A stretch of DNA of 64,000 nucleotides, from assembly GCF_002192255.1 (NCBI RefSeq), contig NZ_CP021768.1:3552001-3616000 (forward strand), written 5' to 3'. Positions 24,263 to 34,077 of this stretch are shown in pieces; the first letter of the stretch is position 1, and each line of letters begins with the position of its first letter. This DNA is from Stenotrophomonas sp. WZN-1. GTDB taxonomy: Bacteria; Pseudomonadota; Gammaproteobacteria; Xanthomonadales; Xanthomonadaceae. The position numbers and the translations under genes were made by a program. The notes beneath the pieces were generated by a model. That model saw nothing but the letters and a program-made list of their open reading frames with translations, was not told where the DNA came from and ran no database searches.

Positions 24263-24820
24263 ATGAAAGCACTGCCCAAGAAGGATTTCCCTGTCGAGCA
24301 GGCCCGCCGCTTCCTCGAACCCGGCCCGATCGTGCTGGTCAGCACGGCGTGGCGCGGCCAGCGCAACCTGATGACGATGGGCTGGCACATGGTGATGGGC
24401 TTCTCGCCTTCGCTGGTCGCCACCTACCTGTGGCACGAGAACCACAGCCATGCGCTGGCGCGCGGCAGCGGCGAGTGCGTGATCAACGTGCCCGGCGTGG
24501 AGCTGCTCGATACGGTGGTGGACATCGGCAACTGCAGTGGCCGCGAGGTCGACAAGTTCGCCCGTTTCAAGCTCGACGCGCTGCCCGCGCGCGAGGTCGG
24601 CGCGCCGCTGGTCGGGCAATGCCATTCGTGCTTCGAATGCCGCCTGTACGACGACAGCCAGGTGGCAGCGAGCAATCTATTCATCTGGGAAATCGTGCGC
24701 GCCCATGTTGCGCCCCGGCCGAAGCTGCCGCGCACGGTGCATTACCGCGGCGATGGGCAGTTCATGGTGTCCGGCGCGGAAGTCTCGCGTCGACGGCGGT
24801 TCAAGCCCGACATGCTGTAA
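24263..24820 (+). CDS. flavin reductase-like (FMN-binding) domain protein
   Basis: 185 residues from the ATG at 24263 (MKALPKKDFPVEQARRFLEPGPIVLVSTAWRGQRNLMTMGWHMVMGFSPSLVATYLWHENHSH). The frame is open further upstream, but family sequence starts here. The pattern, a beta-barrel with PIVLVSTAWRGQRNLMTMGW and a later GECVINVPG...VDKFARFKLDALPAREVGAPLVGQCHSCFECRL, fits the flavin reductase-like/flavoredoxin group, which binds FMN. Two cysteines (CHSCFEC) near residue 125 could be redox-active. Transcribed away from the BlaI operon. The reductant and acceptor are unknown. Confidence 0.82.
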   Translation: MKALPKKDFPVEQARRFLEPGPIVLVSTAWRGQRNLMTMGWHMVMGFSPSLVATYLWHENHSHALARGSGECVINVPGVELLDTVVDIGNCSGREVDKFARFKLDALPAREVGAPLVGQCHSCFECRLYDDSQVAASNLFIWEIVRAHVAPRPKLPRTVHYRGDGQFMVSGAEVSRRRRFKPDML

Positions 24821-24854
24821 TGCCCGCACTCCCCCACACGCAGGACCACCGCGC

Positions 24855-26807
24855 ATGACCGAACACCTCACCGACCTGGACGCCGCCGTCGACTGGTTGT
24901 TTGCGCGCGTGGACGGGCCGCTGCGGATCGGAGCACCGCTGGCACTGGGCAAGCCGCATCGGTTGCTCAATGCGCTGTACGCGCGCGTCGAACAGGACCC
25001 GTCGCGACCGTTGCAGTTGTATACCGCGCTGTCGCTGAACCCGCCGAAGGCACGCGGCAATGGCCTGGAGGCGCGCTTCCTGGCACCGTTCGCGCAGCGC
25101 CATTTCGGCGACGATTTCCCGCGCCTGGCCTATGCCGATGCGATCGCGCGCGACGCGTTGCCAGCACATGTGCAGGTGGAAGAGTTCTACATGCAGTCCG
25201 GCGCCCTGCTCGGTTCGCGGCAGGCGCAGTCCAGCTACACCAGCCTGAACTACACCCACGCCGCCGATGCGGTGGCGCAGCGCGCGCCGCAGGTGATCGT
25301 GCAGAAGGTGGCGATGCGGCCGGACGATCGCCGGCTGTCGTTGTCGTGCAACAACGACATCACCCAGGACACGCTGGATGCGATGAGCGCACGTGGCCTG
25401 CCGCGCCCGCTGCTGGTCGCCGAGATCGATCCGCAGCTGCCCTACCTGGGCGGCTCGGCCACGGTCGACGTGTCGTTCTTCGATCTGGTGATCACCCCGC
25501 CGCCGCCGTATCCGGCGCTGTTCGGCCTGCCGCGCCAGCCGGTCGGCGACGCCGACTACGCCATCGGACTGTATGCCAGCACGCTGGTGCGCGACGGCGG
25601 CACCCTGCAGATCGGCATCGGCACGCTGGCCGACGCGCTCAGCCATGCGCTGGTGCTGCGCCACACCGACAACGCGCGCTACCGCCGCGTGCTGCACGCG
25701 CTGGATCCGCAGCTGGCCAGCCACCCCCTGGTGCAGGAAATCGGTGGTGTGGACCCATTCGAGGTGGGACTGTACGGCTGCAGCGAGATGCTCAACGAAG
25801 GCTTCCGCCGGCTGGTGCAGACCGGGGTGATCAAGCGCAAGGTGCACGACGACCTGGCGCTGATGCAGCGCATCGAGAACGGCAGCACGCTGTCCATCGA
25901 CCATGCCACCCTGGCCGCTGAAGGCGAGTACCTGCACGGCGCGTTCTACCTGGGCTCGCCGGAATTCTACGAGTGGCTGCGCACGCTGCCGGAAGACGAG
26001 TGCCGCGCCATCGGCATGCGCCGGATCAGCGAGATCAACCAGTTGTACGGTGGCAACGAGACGCTGGAACGCCTGCAGCGCCGCCATGCCCGCTTCTTCA
26101 ACTCCTGCATGATGGCCACCGCGCTGGGCGCGGCGGTGTCGGACGCGCTGGACGATGGACGCGTGGTATCCGGTGTGGGCGGCCAGTACAACTTCGTGGC
26201 GATGGCGCATGCGCTGCCGGAAGCCCGCAGCGTGCTGATGTTCCGCGCCGCGCGCGATGACAAGGGCCGGCGCGAATCGAACGTGCGCTGGAACTACGGC
26301 CACACCACCATTCCGCGCCACCTGCGCGACATCTACCTCAACGAGTATGGCATCGCCGATCTGCGCGGCCTGACCGACGAGGACTGCGTGCACGCGATGA
26401 CCGCGATCACCGAAGCACCGTTCCAGGGTGGCCTGCTGCAGCAGGCCCTCGCCTCGCGCAAGCTGCTGGCAGCTGCGCAACCGGATCCTGAGCGCCAGCA
26501 GCGCAATACGCCGCAGGCACTGGCTGCTGCACTGGCACCGTTCCGCGCCGACGGCAGCCTGCCCGACTATCCATTGGGCAGCGACTTCAACGAGATCGAG
26601 CAGGTGCTGGTGAAGGCATTGGGCTGGCTGAAGGCCAACACGCAGACCCGCGGCGACAAGCTGCGCACGGTCTGGGCAGCGCTGCGTCAACCTGCCGGCG
26701 ACGGCGATGCGGTGTACCTGCAGCGCATGGGCCTGCAGGCACCGAAGGATTTCGCAGAGCGCCTGGACGCACGCCTGCTGCGGCTGGCACTGGCGCGTAC
26801 CGCCTGA
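24855..26807 (+). CDS. acetyl-CoA hydrolase/transferase family protein
   Basis: 650-residue protein of the acetyl-CoA hydrolase/CoA-transferase superfamily. Start at the ATG at 24855 (MTEHLTDLDAAVDWLFARVDG), 34 bp after the preceding gene. The N-terminal domain runs to about 250 (QVIVQKVAMRPDDRRLSLSCNNDI), and the C-terminal transferase domain contains LQIGIGTLADALSHALVL (about 255-275) and the CoA-loop GRVVSGVGGQYNFVAMAHALPEARSVLMFRA (about 433-463). At 650 residues it is longer than the usual 500-540, mainly because of an N-terminal extension and inserts. The C-terminus adds a helical region. Substrate unknown. A REP hairpin directly follows the stop codon. Confidence 0.85.
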   Translation: MTEHLTDLDAAVDWLFARVDGPLRIGAPLALGKPHRLLNALYARVEQDPSRPLQLYTALSLNPPKARGNGLEARFLAPFAQRHFGDDFPRLAYADAIARDALPAHVQVEEFYMQSGALLGSRQAQSSYTSLNYTHAADAVAQRAPQVIVQKVAMRPDDRRLSLSCNNDITQDTLDAMSARGLPRPLLVAEIDPQLPYLGGSATVDVSFFDLVITPPPPYPALFGLPRQPVGDADYAIGLYASTLVRDGGTLQIGIGTLADALSHALVLRHTDNARYRRVLHALDPQLASHPLVQEIGGVDPFEVGLYGCSEMLNEGFRRLVQTGVIKRKVHDDLALMQRIENGSTLSIDHATLAAEGEYLHGAFYLGSPEFYEWLRTLPEDECRAIGMRRISEINQLYGGNETLERLQRRHARFFNSCMMATALGAAVSDALDDGRVVSGVGGQYNFVAMAHALPEARSVLMFRAARDDKGRRESNVRWNYGHTTIPRHLRDIYLNEYGIADLRGLTDEDCVHAMTAITEAPFQGGLLQQALASRKLLAAAQPDPERQQRNTPQALAAALAPFRADGSLPDYPLGSDFNEIEQVLVKALGWLKANTQTRGDKLRTVWAALRQPAGDGDAVYLQRMGLQAPKDFAERLDARLLRLALARTA

Positions 26808-26808
26808 G

Positions 26809-26872
26809 AAAAGGGGACGGAGGGGTTTAAGTCGCATGTGCACAAACGACTTAATCCCCTCCGTCCCCTTTT
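26809..26872. repeat. REP-like hairpin of the GGGGACGGAGGGG class
   Basis: Arms AAAAGGGGACGGAGGGG...GTCG and the complement CGAC...CCCCTCCGTCCCCTTTT, 26 bp each with one imperfect pair, around a 12-base loop. It begins directly after the stop codon of the CoA-transferase gene and ends in a T run, so it may act as a terminator. Confidence 0.8.
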
Positions 26873-26886
26873 TCTTCCGGCAACGA

Positions 26887-26912
26887 GAAAGGCCGGCTTG
26901 CGCCGGCCTTTC
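26887..26912 (-). terminator. intrinsic terminator of tkt
   Basis: Hairpin GAAAGGCCGGC-GCAA-GCCGGCCTTTC in minus-strand reading, with T residues in its 3' arm, 22 bp after the tkt stop codon. Confidence 0.75.
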
Positions 26913-26934
26913 CCTTGTTGCACCGCGAGGCGGC

Positions 26935-28932
26935 TTACAGCGCCTTGGCGGCTTCCACCACGTGGGCGGTGGTGATGCCGAAGTGCTTGTACAGCTGGTC
27001 GGCCGGGGCCGAGGCACCGAAGGTGTCGATACCGATCACCGCACCGTCCAGGCCGACGAACTGGCGCCAGAAACCGGTGACGCCGGCTTCCACGGCCACG
27101 CGCTTGCGCACGGCGTTCGGCAGCACCGATTCACGGTAGGCCGCATCCTGGCGCAGGAACACGTCGGTGGACGGCATCGAAACCACGCGGGTCTTGATAC
27201 CGGCCGCGTCCAGCTGGGCCTTGGCTTCGGTGGCCAGCGAGACTTCCGAACCCGTGGCGATCAGGATCACGTCCGGGGTACCGGCGGCATCGGCCAGCAC
27301 GTAGCCACCGCGCTCGATCTGGGCGATCTGCTCGGCGTTGCGCGGCTGGTGCGGCAGGTTCTGGCGGCTGAACACCAGGCAGCTCGGGCCGTCCTGGCGG
27401 GTGATCGCGGCCTTCCAGCTCACCGCCGACTCGACCGCATCGCACGGACGCCACACGTCGTTGTTCGGGATGTAGCGCAGCGAGGCCAGATGCTCCACCG
27501 GCTGGTGGGTCGGGCCGTCTTCGCCCAGGCCGATCGAGTCGTGGGTGTAGACGTGGATGGCGTGGGCCGGGATCAGCGCGCTCATGCGCACGCCGTTGCG
27601 GGCGTAATCGCTGAACACCAGGAAGGTGGCGTCGAACGGAATGAAACCACCGTGCAGGGCAAGGCCATTGGCGATCGCGGTCATGCCGAACTCGCGCACG
27701 CCGTAATACACGTAGTTGGCGTTGGCGTCGTCGCTTGCGACCGACTTGCTGCCCTTCCACAGGGTCAGGTTGGAGTGCGCCAGGTCGGCCGAGCCGCCGA
27801 CGATTTCCGGCAGCAGCGGGGCATAGGCTTCGATGGCCAGCTGCGAGGCCTTGCGCGAGGCGATCGTCGGGCCTTCAGCGGCCACCTGGGCGATGTAGGC
27901 ATCGGCCTTGGCAACGAAGTCGGCCGGCAGCTCGCCGTGCGAACGGCGGGTCAGCTCGGACGCTTCAGCCGGGTACTGGCTGGCGTACTTGTCGAACAGC
28001 TGTTCCCACTCGGCCTGGCGCAGGGTGCCGGCGCCATTGGCGCGCCAGCCGTCGTAGATCGCCTGCGGGATCTCGAACGGACCGTATTCCCAGCCCAGCT
28101 GCTTGCGGGTGGCTTCCAGCTCGTCCTTGCCCAGCGGTGCGCCGTGGCTGGATTCCTTGCCCGCCTTGTTCGGCGAACCGAAACCAATGGTGGTGCGGCA
28201 GCAGATCAGGGTCGGCTTGTCGCTCTGCGACAGCGCGGCCTCGATGCCGGCCTTGATGCTTTCCGGGTCATGGCCATCGACGTCGCGAACCACGTTCCAG
28301 CCATAGGCCTCGAAACGCTCCGGGGTGTTGTCGGTGAACCAGCCCTCGACGTTGCCGTCGATGGAGATGTGGTTGTTGTCCCAGAAGCAGACCAGCTTGT
28401 GCAGGCCCCAGGTACCGGCCAGCGAGGCCGCTTCATGCGACACGCCTTCCATCAGGCAGCCATCGCCCATGAACACCCAGGTGCGGTGGTCGACCACTTC
28501 CAGCTCCGGGCGGTTGAAGCGCTGTGCCAGCAGCTTCTCGGCCAGGGCGAAGCCCACGGCGTTGGCGAAACCCTGGCCCAGCGGGCCGGTGGTGGTTTCC
28601 ACGCCCGGGGTCTCGTGGCGTTCCGGGTGACCGGCGGTGTGGCTGCCCAGCTGGCGGAACAGCTTCAGCTGCTCGATCGGCAGGTCGTAACCGCTCAGGT
28701 GCAGCAGCGCGTACTGCAGCATCGAACCGTGGCCGTTGGACAGCACGAAACGGTCGCGGTTGAACCAGTGCGGGTTGCTCGGGTTATGGCGGAGATAGTC
28801 GTTCCAGAGGACTTCGGCGATGTCGGCCATGCCCATGGGCATGCCGGGGTGGCCGGACTTTGCGGTTTCAACCGCATCGGCGGCAAGGAAGCGGATGGCG
28901 TTGGCCAACTGGCGACGGGTAGGCTGCGTCAT
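26935..28932 (-). CDS. tkt: transketolase
   Basis: Thiamine-diphosphate enzyme of the pentose phosphate pathway; 665 residues, normal length. N-terminal PP domain with [52 protein letters not shown], and the ThDP/metal loop [22 protein letters not shown]...[10 protein letters not shown] (about 150-190). The Pyr domain has the [27 protein letters not shown] motif (about 465) and the C-terminal domain is intact. Terminated separately from its neighbours. Lies near the glycolysis genes, as is common in this family. Confidence 0.97.
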   Translation of the reverse strand: MTQPTRRQLANAIRFLAADAVETAKSGHPGMPMGMADIAEVLWNDYLRHNPSNPHWFNRDRFVLSNGHGSMLQYALLHLSGYDLPIEQLKLFRQLGSHTAGHPERHETPGVETTTGPLGQGFANAVGFALAEKLLAQRFNRPELEVVDHRTWVFMGDGCLMEGVSHEAASLAGTWGLHKLVCFWDNNHISIDGNVEGWFTDNTPERFEAYGWNVVRDVDGHDPESIKAGIEAALSQSDKPTLICCRTTIGFGSPNKAGKESSHGAPLGKDELEATRKQLGWEYGPFEIPQAIYDGWRANGAGTLRQAEWEQLFDKYASQYPAEASELTRRSHGELPADFVAKADAYIAQVAAEGPTIASRKASQLAIEAYAPLLPEIVGGSADLAHSNLTLWKGSKSVASDDANANYVYYGVREFGMTAIANGLALHGGFIPFDATFLVFSDYARNGVRMSALIPAHAIHVYTHDSIGLGEDGPTHQPVEHLASLRYIPNNDVWRPCDAVESAVSWKAAITRQDGPSCLVFSRQNLPHQPRNAEQIAQIERGGYVLADAAGTPDVILIATGSEVSLATEAKAQLDAAGIKTRVVSMPSTDVFLRQDAAYRESVLPNAVRKRVAVEAGVTGFWRQFVGLDGAVIGIDTFGASAPADQLYKHFGITTAHVVEAAKAL

Positions 28933-29081
28933 GGTTCTGTCGGAATCGGGAGGCGGCCGCGGACGTGCGGGCGGCCTATTGTCCCATAGTCGCCGGGTGG
29001 GGGGGGTCGGTTCACCTTGCCCGGTCGTGCCGGCCGCTGGCCGGCAGTTGCACGATCGCCGCCGGATTCCGCATGTGAAAC

Positions 29082-29121
29082 GGGGTCGGAGCCCTTTCCC
29101 CGCGGAAAGGAATCCGACCCC
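29082..29121. repeat. REP-like hairpin of the GGGGTCGGA class
   Basis: Arms GGGGTCGGAGCCCTTTCC and GGAAAGGAATCCGACCCC (one mismatch) around a 4-base loop, in the gap between the symporter gene and tkt. Same class as 13480 and 9557. Confidence 0.75.
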
Positions 29122-29149
29122 GATCAGGCCGCCAGCAGTGGCGCGGGAC

Positions 29150-30469
29150 TCAGTCCTGCTGCGGGCCCAGCGCCGGGCCGTCGTGGGACTCGCCCTTGGC
29201 CACCAGCGTGGTCAGGGCCAGGTCGCCGGTCACGTTCAGCGCGGTACGGCACATGTCCAGGAAGTGATTCACGCCCAGGATCAGGCCGATGCCCAGCGGA
29301 TTCACACCGACCATCGCGCAGATCATCGCCACCACCGGCAGCGATCCCGACGGCACGCCGGCGGTACCGATGCCACCGAGGATGCAGACCGCCATCACCA
29401 TGATCTGCTGGCCGATGCTCAGGTCCACGCCGAAGAACTGGGCCAGGAAGATCACCGTCACACCCTCGAACAGCGCGGTGCCGTTCTGGTTGGCGGTGGC
29501 GCCCACGGTCAACACGAAGCGCGACACCCGCTGCGGCAGGCCCATCTGGTCGGCCACGCGCAGCGCGGTCGGCAGGGTCGCGTTGCTGGAGGCGGTGGAG
29601 AACGCCATCACCGTCGCTTCCTGGGTATCGCGGAAGAACGACAGCGGCGAGCGGCCCGACAACCAAACGGCGGTGCCATAGGTCACGATCATGTGCAGGC
29701 CCAGCGCCAGCACCACCACGCCCACGTAGGCACCGAGGCGGATGATCAGCTCGAAGCCGAACAGCGCGGCCAGGTTGAACATGAAGCAGGCCACCGCGTA
29801 CGGGGCCAGGCGGATGACCAGGTTGATCAGGGTCATCGAGATTTCGAACACGCCCTCGATGGCGCGGCGCAGCGGGGCGACCTTCTCGTTGTCGGTCAGC
29901 ACCATGCCGATGCCGAACATCAGCGCGAAGAACATCAGCGACAGGATCGCGCCGTTGTCCGACGCCGCCTGCAGCACGTTGCTCGGCACGATCGACAGCA
30001 GCATGTCCATGCCCTTCGGCGTGCCATGGATGCCAGCGACAATCTCCTTGCTGCGCTCGGCGTTCTCCGACAGCATCAGTGCTGCCGTCTGCGGATCGAC
30101 GCCCGCACCCGGCTTGAGCAGGTTGACCAGCACCAGGCCGATGCCCACCGCGATGCCGGACAGCAGCACGGTGTAGGCCAGCGTCTTCCAGCCGATGCGG
30201 CCGAGGGCGCGGATATCGCCCATCTCCGACACGCCCATGATCAGCGCCGAGAAGATCAGCGGCACGATCAGCATGAAGATCAGGTTGAGGAACAGGCCCG
30301 ACGCCGGGGTGGTGACGTAGTCCATTACCCACTTGGCACCGGCCTGCAGACCATCGACGCTGCCGCCCAGGGCGTGCACGATCAGTCCCAAGACCAGGCC
30401 GATCGCAAAGCCGATGCCCATCTTCCAATGCAGGGGCAACTTCTTCTTGTCGGCAGCAGCTGCTGTCAT
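29150..30469 (-). CDS. dicarboxylate/amino acid:cation symporter (DAACS family)
   Basis: Inner-membrane secondary transporter of 439 residues with eight helices and two re-entrant hairpins. Hairpin 1 carries [25 protein letters not shown] (about 268-292); the helix-7 motif is [28 protein letters not shown] (about 310-337), and hairpin 2 follows with [15 protein letters not shown]. The helix-7 motif is NQNGT where the classic glutamate/dicarboxylate carriers have N(M/L)DGT, so coupling ions or substrate may differ. Transcribed leftward alone; batD begins 58 bp upstream on the same strand end. The exact substrate is not determinable. Confidence 0.9.
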   Translation of the reverse strand: MTAAAADKKKLPLHWKMGIGFAIGLVLGLIVHALGGSVDGLQAGAKWVMDYVTTPASGLFLNLIFMLIVPLIFSALIMGVSEMGDIRALGRIGWKTLAYTVLLSGIAVGIGLVLVNLLKPGAGVDPQTAALMLSENAERSKEIVAGIHGTPKGMDMLLSIVPSNVLQAASDNGAILSLMFFALMFGIGMVLTDNEKVAPLRRAIEGVFEISMTLINLVIRLAPYAVACFMFNLAALFGFELIIRLGAYVGVVVLALGLHMIVTYGTAVWLSGRSPLSFFRDTQEATVMAFSTASSNATLPTALRVADQMGLPQRVSRFVLTVGATANQNGTALFEGVTVIFLAQFFGVDLSIGQQIMVMAVCILGGIGTAGVPSGSLPVVAMICAMVGVNPLGIGLILGVNHFLDMCRTALNVTGDLALTTLVAKGESHDGPALGPQQD

Positions 30470-30526
30470 ACGCGGGTTTCCTCGAAAAATGAATGCACTC
30501 TAACAAAGCGCACAAGCGGCGCCGGT

Positions 30527-32242
30527 TCAGGTTCGCCGCGGTGGATACAGCGGCGCCAGGCCAGTGTCTGCGGTGCCCGTAGCCGCCGACCAGTGCGGTC
30601 CGTCACGGAAGGCCTCGCGCAGGCGCGAACGCAGCGGCGCCAGATCACCCTGCCCGCCCCAGCGCGCCTGCTGCAGGTCCTGCAGCACCTGGCGCTGGGC
30701 TGCATCCCCAAGCCGCGCGATGACCTGCTCGATGCGTTCAACACCGGCCATCGCACACAGCTGTGCTTCCACCTGGTCGAAGCCTTCGCCATCCAGCGCG
30801 CGGCGCAGTTCGGCCAGGCCGGCACGTCCGCTCGCCACAGTCGGCACAGATGACTTGCCGGCTGCAGGCGCCGCCGCACGCGGGCGGCGACCTCTCTGCC
30901 AGCCCCACAGCAGGGTCAGCAGCCACAGCAACGCCAGGCCGATGGCCGCCGCCATCCACGGCCACGGACGCTCGGACAGGCCGCTGGCACGCGGATCGGT
31001 CGCTGCGATGCGGCTATCCTGGCCATCGGTACCGGGCAGCGCGGCGTCGGTGTCGATCGGCGGCAACGGTGCCGGTGAGGCAGTGCCAGTAACGGTGCCG
31101 GCCGCGACGGCCAGCGTCAGGTCCGGCAGCTTCGCCTCCTGCGCCTTGCCGTTACGCACATCCCACCAGGGCAGGCGCGGCCCCGGCACCACCAGCGAAC
31201 CCGGCTGGCGCGGCACGATCGAATAACGGCGGGTGATCTTCAGGCGTGGCGTACTGCCGTTGAAGGTCTCTTCGTACTGCGCGGGTTCGGCGAACACCTG
31301 CGCATTGGCGCCGACATCCGGCACCGGCAGGTCGGTGAACTGCGCGCGCGTCGCGCCTTCGGCAACCGCTTCGACCACCACGTTGGCCGCCTCACCGGTG
31401 CGGGCACTGGTCGGCGCACTGGTGTAGCGCAGTTGCAGGCTCTGCAGGGGCAACCACGGCTGCGGGGCCTGCGCCGGCTGTGCCTGCACCTGCAGCGTGC
31501 GGTCGGCGCTGGTGGCATTCATGCGACCATCGCCGCCGCCGAAGAAATCATCGAAGAAGCCACCGGCACTGCGGCCACTGAACCGCGCACCGGCCAGCTT
31601 CAACGCGCCACTGCGCTCGGGGATCAGCAGGAAACGCCGTTCGACCACGTTGTAGCGGCGCCCGTTGACCTGGCGCACATCGGTGCGATCGTCGCCCACG
31701 CGCTGCAACGACGCGCCCGCGGGGGTATCCAGCACCAGTTCGCCGGAGGCCAGCTGCGAGGCGAAATACAAGCGCACCACCACGCCCACGCTCTGCTGCA
31801 CATACGGCGTATCGTCATCGACAACGGTTTCGATGAAGGCCATCGCATTGCTGTCCGGCCCGGCCACGACGGCCGCATCCACCTGCAGCGTCAGCGGCGC
31901 GGTGCGCACACTGCCCACCTGCAGGCCCGGCACCACCAGCGCACCGCTGCGCCGTGGGGTCAGCGCCACGCCATACAGATTGCGCTGCTGCATGCTGCCA
32001 TTGCTCCACTCCACCTGGCGGCTGCTGGTCTGCCCGCTCAGGTCGAAGTCGGTACGCAATGGCGTGAAGTCTGGCGCGCCCTGATCGCTCTCGACATTGA
32101 GGGTGACGGTGTCGCCCATCGCGATGCGGTCGCGGTCCAGCCACGCGCGCGGCTGCGCCCAGGCGATGAGCGGCAGCCACAGCAGCAGCGCCGCCAGCAC
32201 CTGTCGTGGCCAGTGCCCGTGCATCTTGATCGCCCGCGTCAT
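30527..32242 (-). CDS. batD: BatD family protein
   Basis: 571-residue envelope protein of the Bat (Bacteroides aerotolerance) system. Sec signal ending LIAWA, then immunoglobulin-like beta domains starting QPRAWLDRDRIAMGDTVTLNVESDQGAPDFTPLRTDFDLSGQ. Internal markers are the segment YVQQSVGVVVRLYFASQLASGELVLDTP and the phase RYSIVPRQPGSLVVPGPRLPWWDV, both typical of BatD. One transmembrane helix (about 428-448) precedes a cytoplasmic tail. Last gene of the moxR-to-batD operon, overlapping batBC by four bases. Bat proteins are linked to envelope stress; biochemical role unresolved. Confidence 0.9.
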   Translation of the reverse strand: MTRAIKMHGHWPRQVLAALLLWLPLIAWAQPRAWLDRDRIAMGDTVTLNVESDQGAPDFTPLRTDFDLSGQTSSRQVEWSNGSMQQRNLYGVALTPRRSGALVVPGLQVGSVRTAPLTLQVDAAVVAGPDSNAMAFIETVVDDDTPYVQQSVGVVVRLYFASQLASGELVLDTPAGASLQRVGDDRTDVRQVNGRRYNVVERRFLLIPERSGALKLAGARFSGRSAGGFFDDFFGGGDGRMNATSADRTLQVQAQPAQAPQPWLPLQSLQLRYTSAPTSARTGEAANVVVEAVAEGATRAQFTDLPVPDVGANAQVFAEPAQYEETFNGSTPRLKITRRYSIVPRQPGSLVVPGPRLPWWDVRNGKAQEAKLPDLTLAVAAGTVTGTASPAPLPPIDTDAALPGTDGQDSRIAATDPRASGLSERPWPWMAAAIGLALLWLLTLLWGWQRGRRPRAAAPAAGKSSVPTVASGRAGLAELRRALDGEGFDQVEAQLCAMAGVERIEQVIARLGDAAQRQVLQDLQQARWGGQGDLAPLRSRLREAFRDGPHWSAATGTADTGLAPLYPPRRT

Positions 32243-34077
32243 CGCCCTTCCCTCTTCCTGCGTTCGTTTTCCAGTTGGAACTTGGCCCGCAGCAATGCGC
32301 CCGGATCATCCGGCACGCGTCGCATCCACGCCTCCACGGCCTGTTGCTCCTCGCGCTGGCGCGAGGTGGCGCCCTCGCTGCCTGGCACGGGCTTGCCCTC
32401 CTGTTCGGCCTTGCCCTCGCGTGCCTGCTGCATTGCCTGCTGCATGCGCTGGCGTTGCTGTTCGTCGGCCTGCGCCTGTGCCTTGGCATCCTCCACCTGC
32501 GGCGGCGCCTGCTGGCCATCGCGACCACGCTCGCCAGGCTGTGGGTTCGACCGCGGGGTGTCATCGCCAGGCTTGGATTGCCCTTGCTGGCCTGAAGACG
32601 GCTGGCCCTGCCCGGGCGACTTCTGGCCCTGCTGCGGCTGCCCCTGTGGGTTCTGCTGGCCCTGCGGGCTCTGCGGTTGCTTCTGCTGCCCGTTCTGCGG
32701 CGGCTTCTGCTGATCCTGGCCCTGGCCGCCACCGGATTGCCTGCGCTTGCGTGCAGCATCGACCACGGCACGGTTGGCCACCGCATCGGCCATGCCCGGA
32801 TGCAGTGCCAGCGCACGGTCGTAGGCGGCAATGGCGTCGTCGTAGTGGCCTTCGCGTGCGAGCGTGTTGGCCAGGTTGTACCAGCCGGCATCGTTGTCGA
32901 TGCCTTCGAACAGTTTGCGTGCAGTGGCGAAATCGCCGTTGCGGTACGCCTGAACACCTTCGGCCAAGCGCTGGTGCTGCACCTGGTCGCTACGCTTCCA
33001 CAGCGTGCCCTGTGCCGGCTGTGAGGCAGGCGTCGCAGGGGCCTGCGCCTGCGCGTCATTCATCCACGGCAGCAGGCCGACCGCGAGCACCGCGGCCAGC
33101 ACCGCGCGACGACGGAAGGCCAGCAATGCCAGCAGCATCACCGGCGGCAGCAGCCAGAAGCCTTCGTCACGCCACTGCTTGCCTTCGCCCGGCCGCTGCG
33201 CCGCCGTGCCTTCGCGCGCGTCGAGTACACCGAGCGCACGCAGATCACTGTCATCGGCGGAGATGCGTGCATAGCGGCCGCCCCCTGCAGTGGCGACCGC
33301 ACGCAGGCTGCCCTCATCCAGCGCAGCCTGGCGGATCTGCCCACTGCCATCGCGGTAGGCCGCACCGGCAGGCGTGCCCAGGCCCAGCACCGACACCTGC
33401 AGGCCCAGGCTGCGCGCCTGCGCCGCCGCGAGTGCAGCTTCGCTGTCCGCCTGATCGCTGACCAGCAGGATCTGCCCCTGCAACGCACCGATCTGCCGCA
33501 TCAAGCGTGCCGCCCAGTCGATGCCGCGGTCGGCACGCTGGCCATCGCGCGGCATCACGTCCGGCGACAGCGCATCCAGATACAGCGCAACATTGCTGCC
33601 GTCGTCGGTCAGCGGTGCCACGGTGTAGGCATCATCGGCGTACACCACCAGCCCCACCTGCCCGCCTTGGCGTGCGCGCAGCAGCTCGCCCACTTTCGCC
33701 CGCGCCTGCAGCAGGCGCGACGGTGGCAGATCGGTTGCGGTGATCCGGCTGGACAGGTCCAGTACCACCAGCAACGGTGCGCTGGCCTGGAACATCGGTT
33801 GTGCCTGCTGCCGCCAGCTCGGACCGGCCATGGCCAGCGATGCCAGCGTCCAGCCGAGCAGCACCGCCCAAGGCAGACGTGCCCGCCGCCTTGCACCGGC
33901 GGCCAGCAGGTGCGGCAACAGATGTGCGTCCACCGCCTGCCGCCACACATCACTGCGCCGTTGCCGGTACAGCGCCAACGCGATGATCAGCGGCAGCGCC
34001 AGCAGTGCCCACAACCACTCGGGCCGCAGGAAGTGCAGCGCGTCCCAGTCGGGAAGATTCGAAGCAAACGCGATCAT
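32239..34077 (-). CDS. BatB-BatC fusion: VWA domain plus TPR
   Basis: 612 residues from the ATG at 34077 (MIAFASNLPDWDALHFLRPEWLWALLALPLI), overlapping the batA stop by four bases. Order: N-terminal helices (about 15-80), a VWA domain (about 85-270, MIDAS-like LLVVLDLSSRITATDL, so Ser-x-Ser is replaced), a helix pair (about 285-330), a TPR stretch (about 345-410, with AEGVQAYRNGDFATARKLFEG and WYNLANTLAREGHYDDAIAAYDRALALHPGMADAVANRAVVD), then a Gln/Pro/Gly-rich tract (about 425-500) and a charged C-terminus. BatB and BatC are separate proteins in many bacteria. Note the variant MIDAS (DLSSR rather than DxSxS). Confidence 0.88.
   Translation of the reverse strand: MIAFASNLPDWDALHFLRPEWLWALLALPLIIALALYRQRRSDVWRQAVDAHLLPHLLAAGARRRARLPWAVLLGWTLASLAMAGPSWRQQAQPMFQASAPLLVVLDLSSRITATDLPPSRLLQARAKVGELLRARQGGQVGLVVYADDAYTVAPLTDDGSNVALYLDALSPDVMPRDGQRADRGIDWAARLMRQIGALQGQILLVSDQADSEAALAAAQARSLGLQVSVLGLGTPAGAAYRDGSGQIRQAALDEGSLRAVATAGGGRYARISADDSDLRALGVLDAREGTAAQRPGEGKQWRDEGFWLLPPVMLLALLAFRRRAVLAAVLAVGLLPWMNDAQAQAPATPASQPAQGTLWKRSDQVQHQRLAEGVQAYRNGDFATARKLFEGIDNDAGWYNLANTLAREGHYDDAIAAYDRALALHPGMADAVANRAVVDAARKRRQSGGGQGQDQQKPPQNGQQKQPQSPQGQQNPQGQPQQGQKSPGQGQPSSGQQGQSKPGDDTPRSNPQPGERGRDGQQAPPQVEDAKAQAQADEQQRQRMQQAMQQAREGKAEQEGKPVPGSEGATSRQREEQQAVEAWMRRVPDDPGALLRAKFQLENERRKREGR

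Noticed and set aside
24801..27017. Leftward frame of 738 codons opposite the CoA-transferase gene.
   Set aside because: Antisense shadow with no ribosome-binding site, and the opposite strand carries a conserved CoA-transferase.
26707..28989. Rightward frame of 760 codons opposite tkt.
   Set aside because: Transketolase motifs are on the minus strand; this is a shadow.
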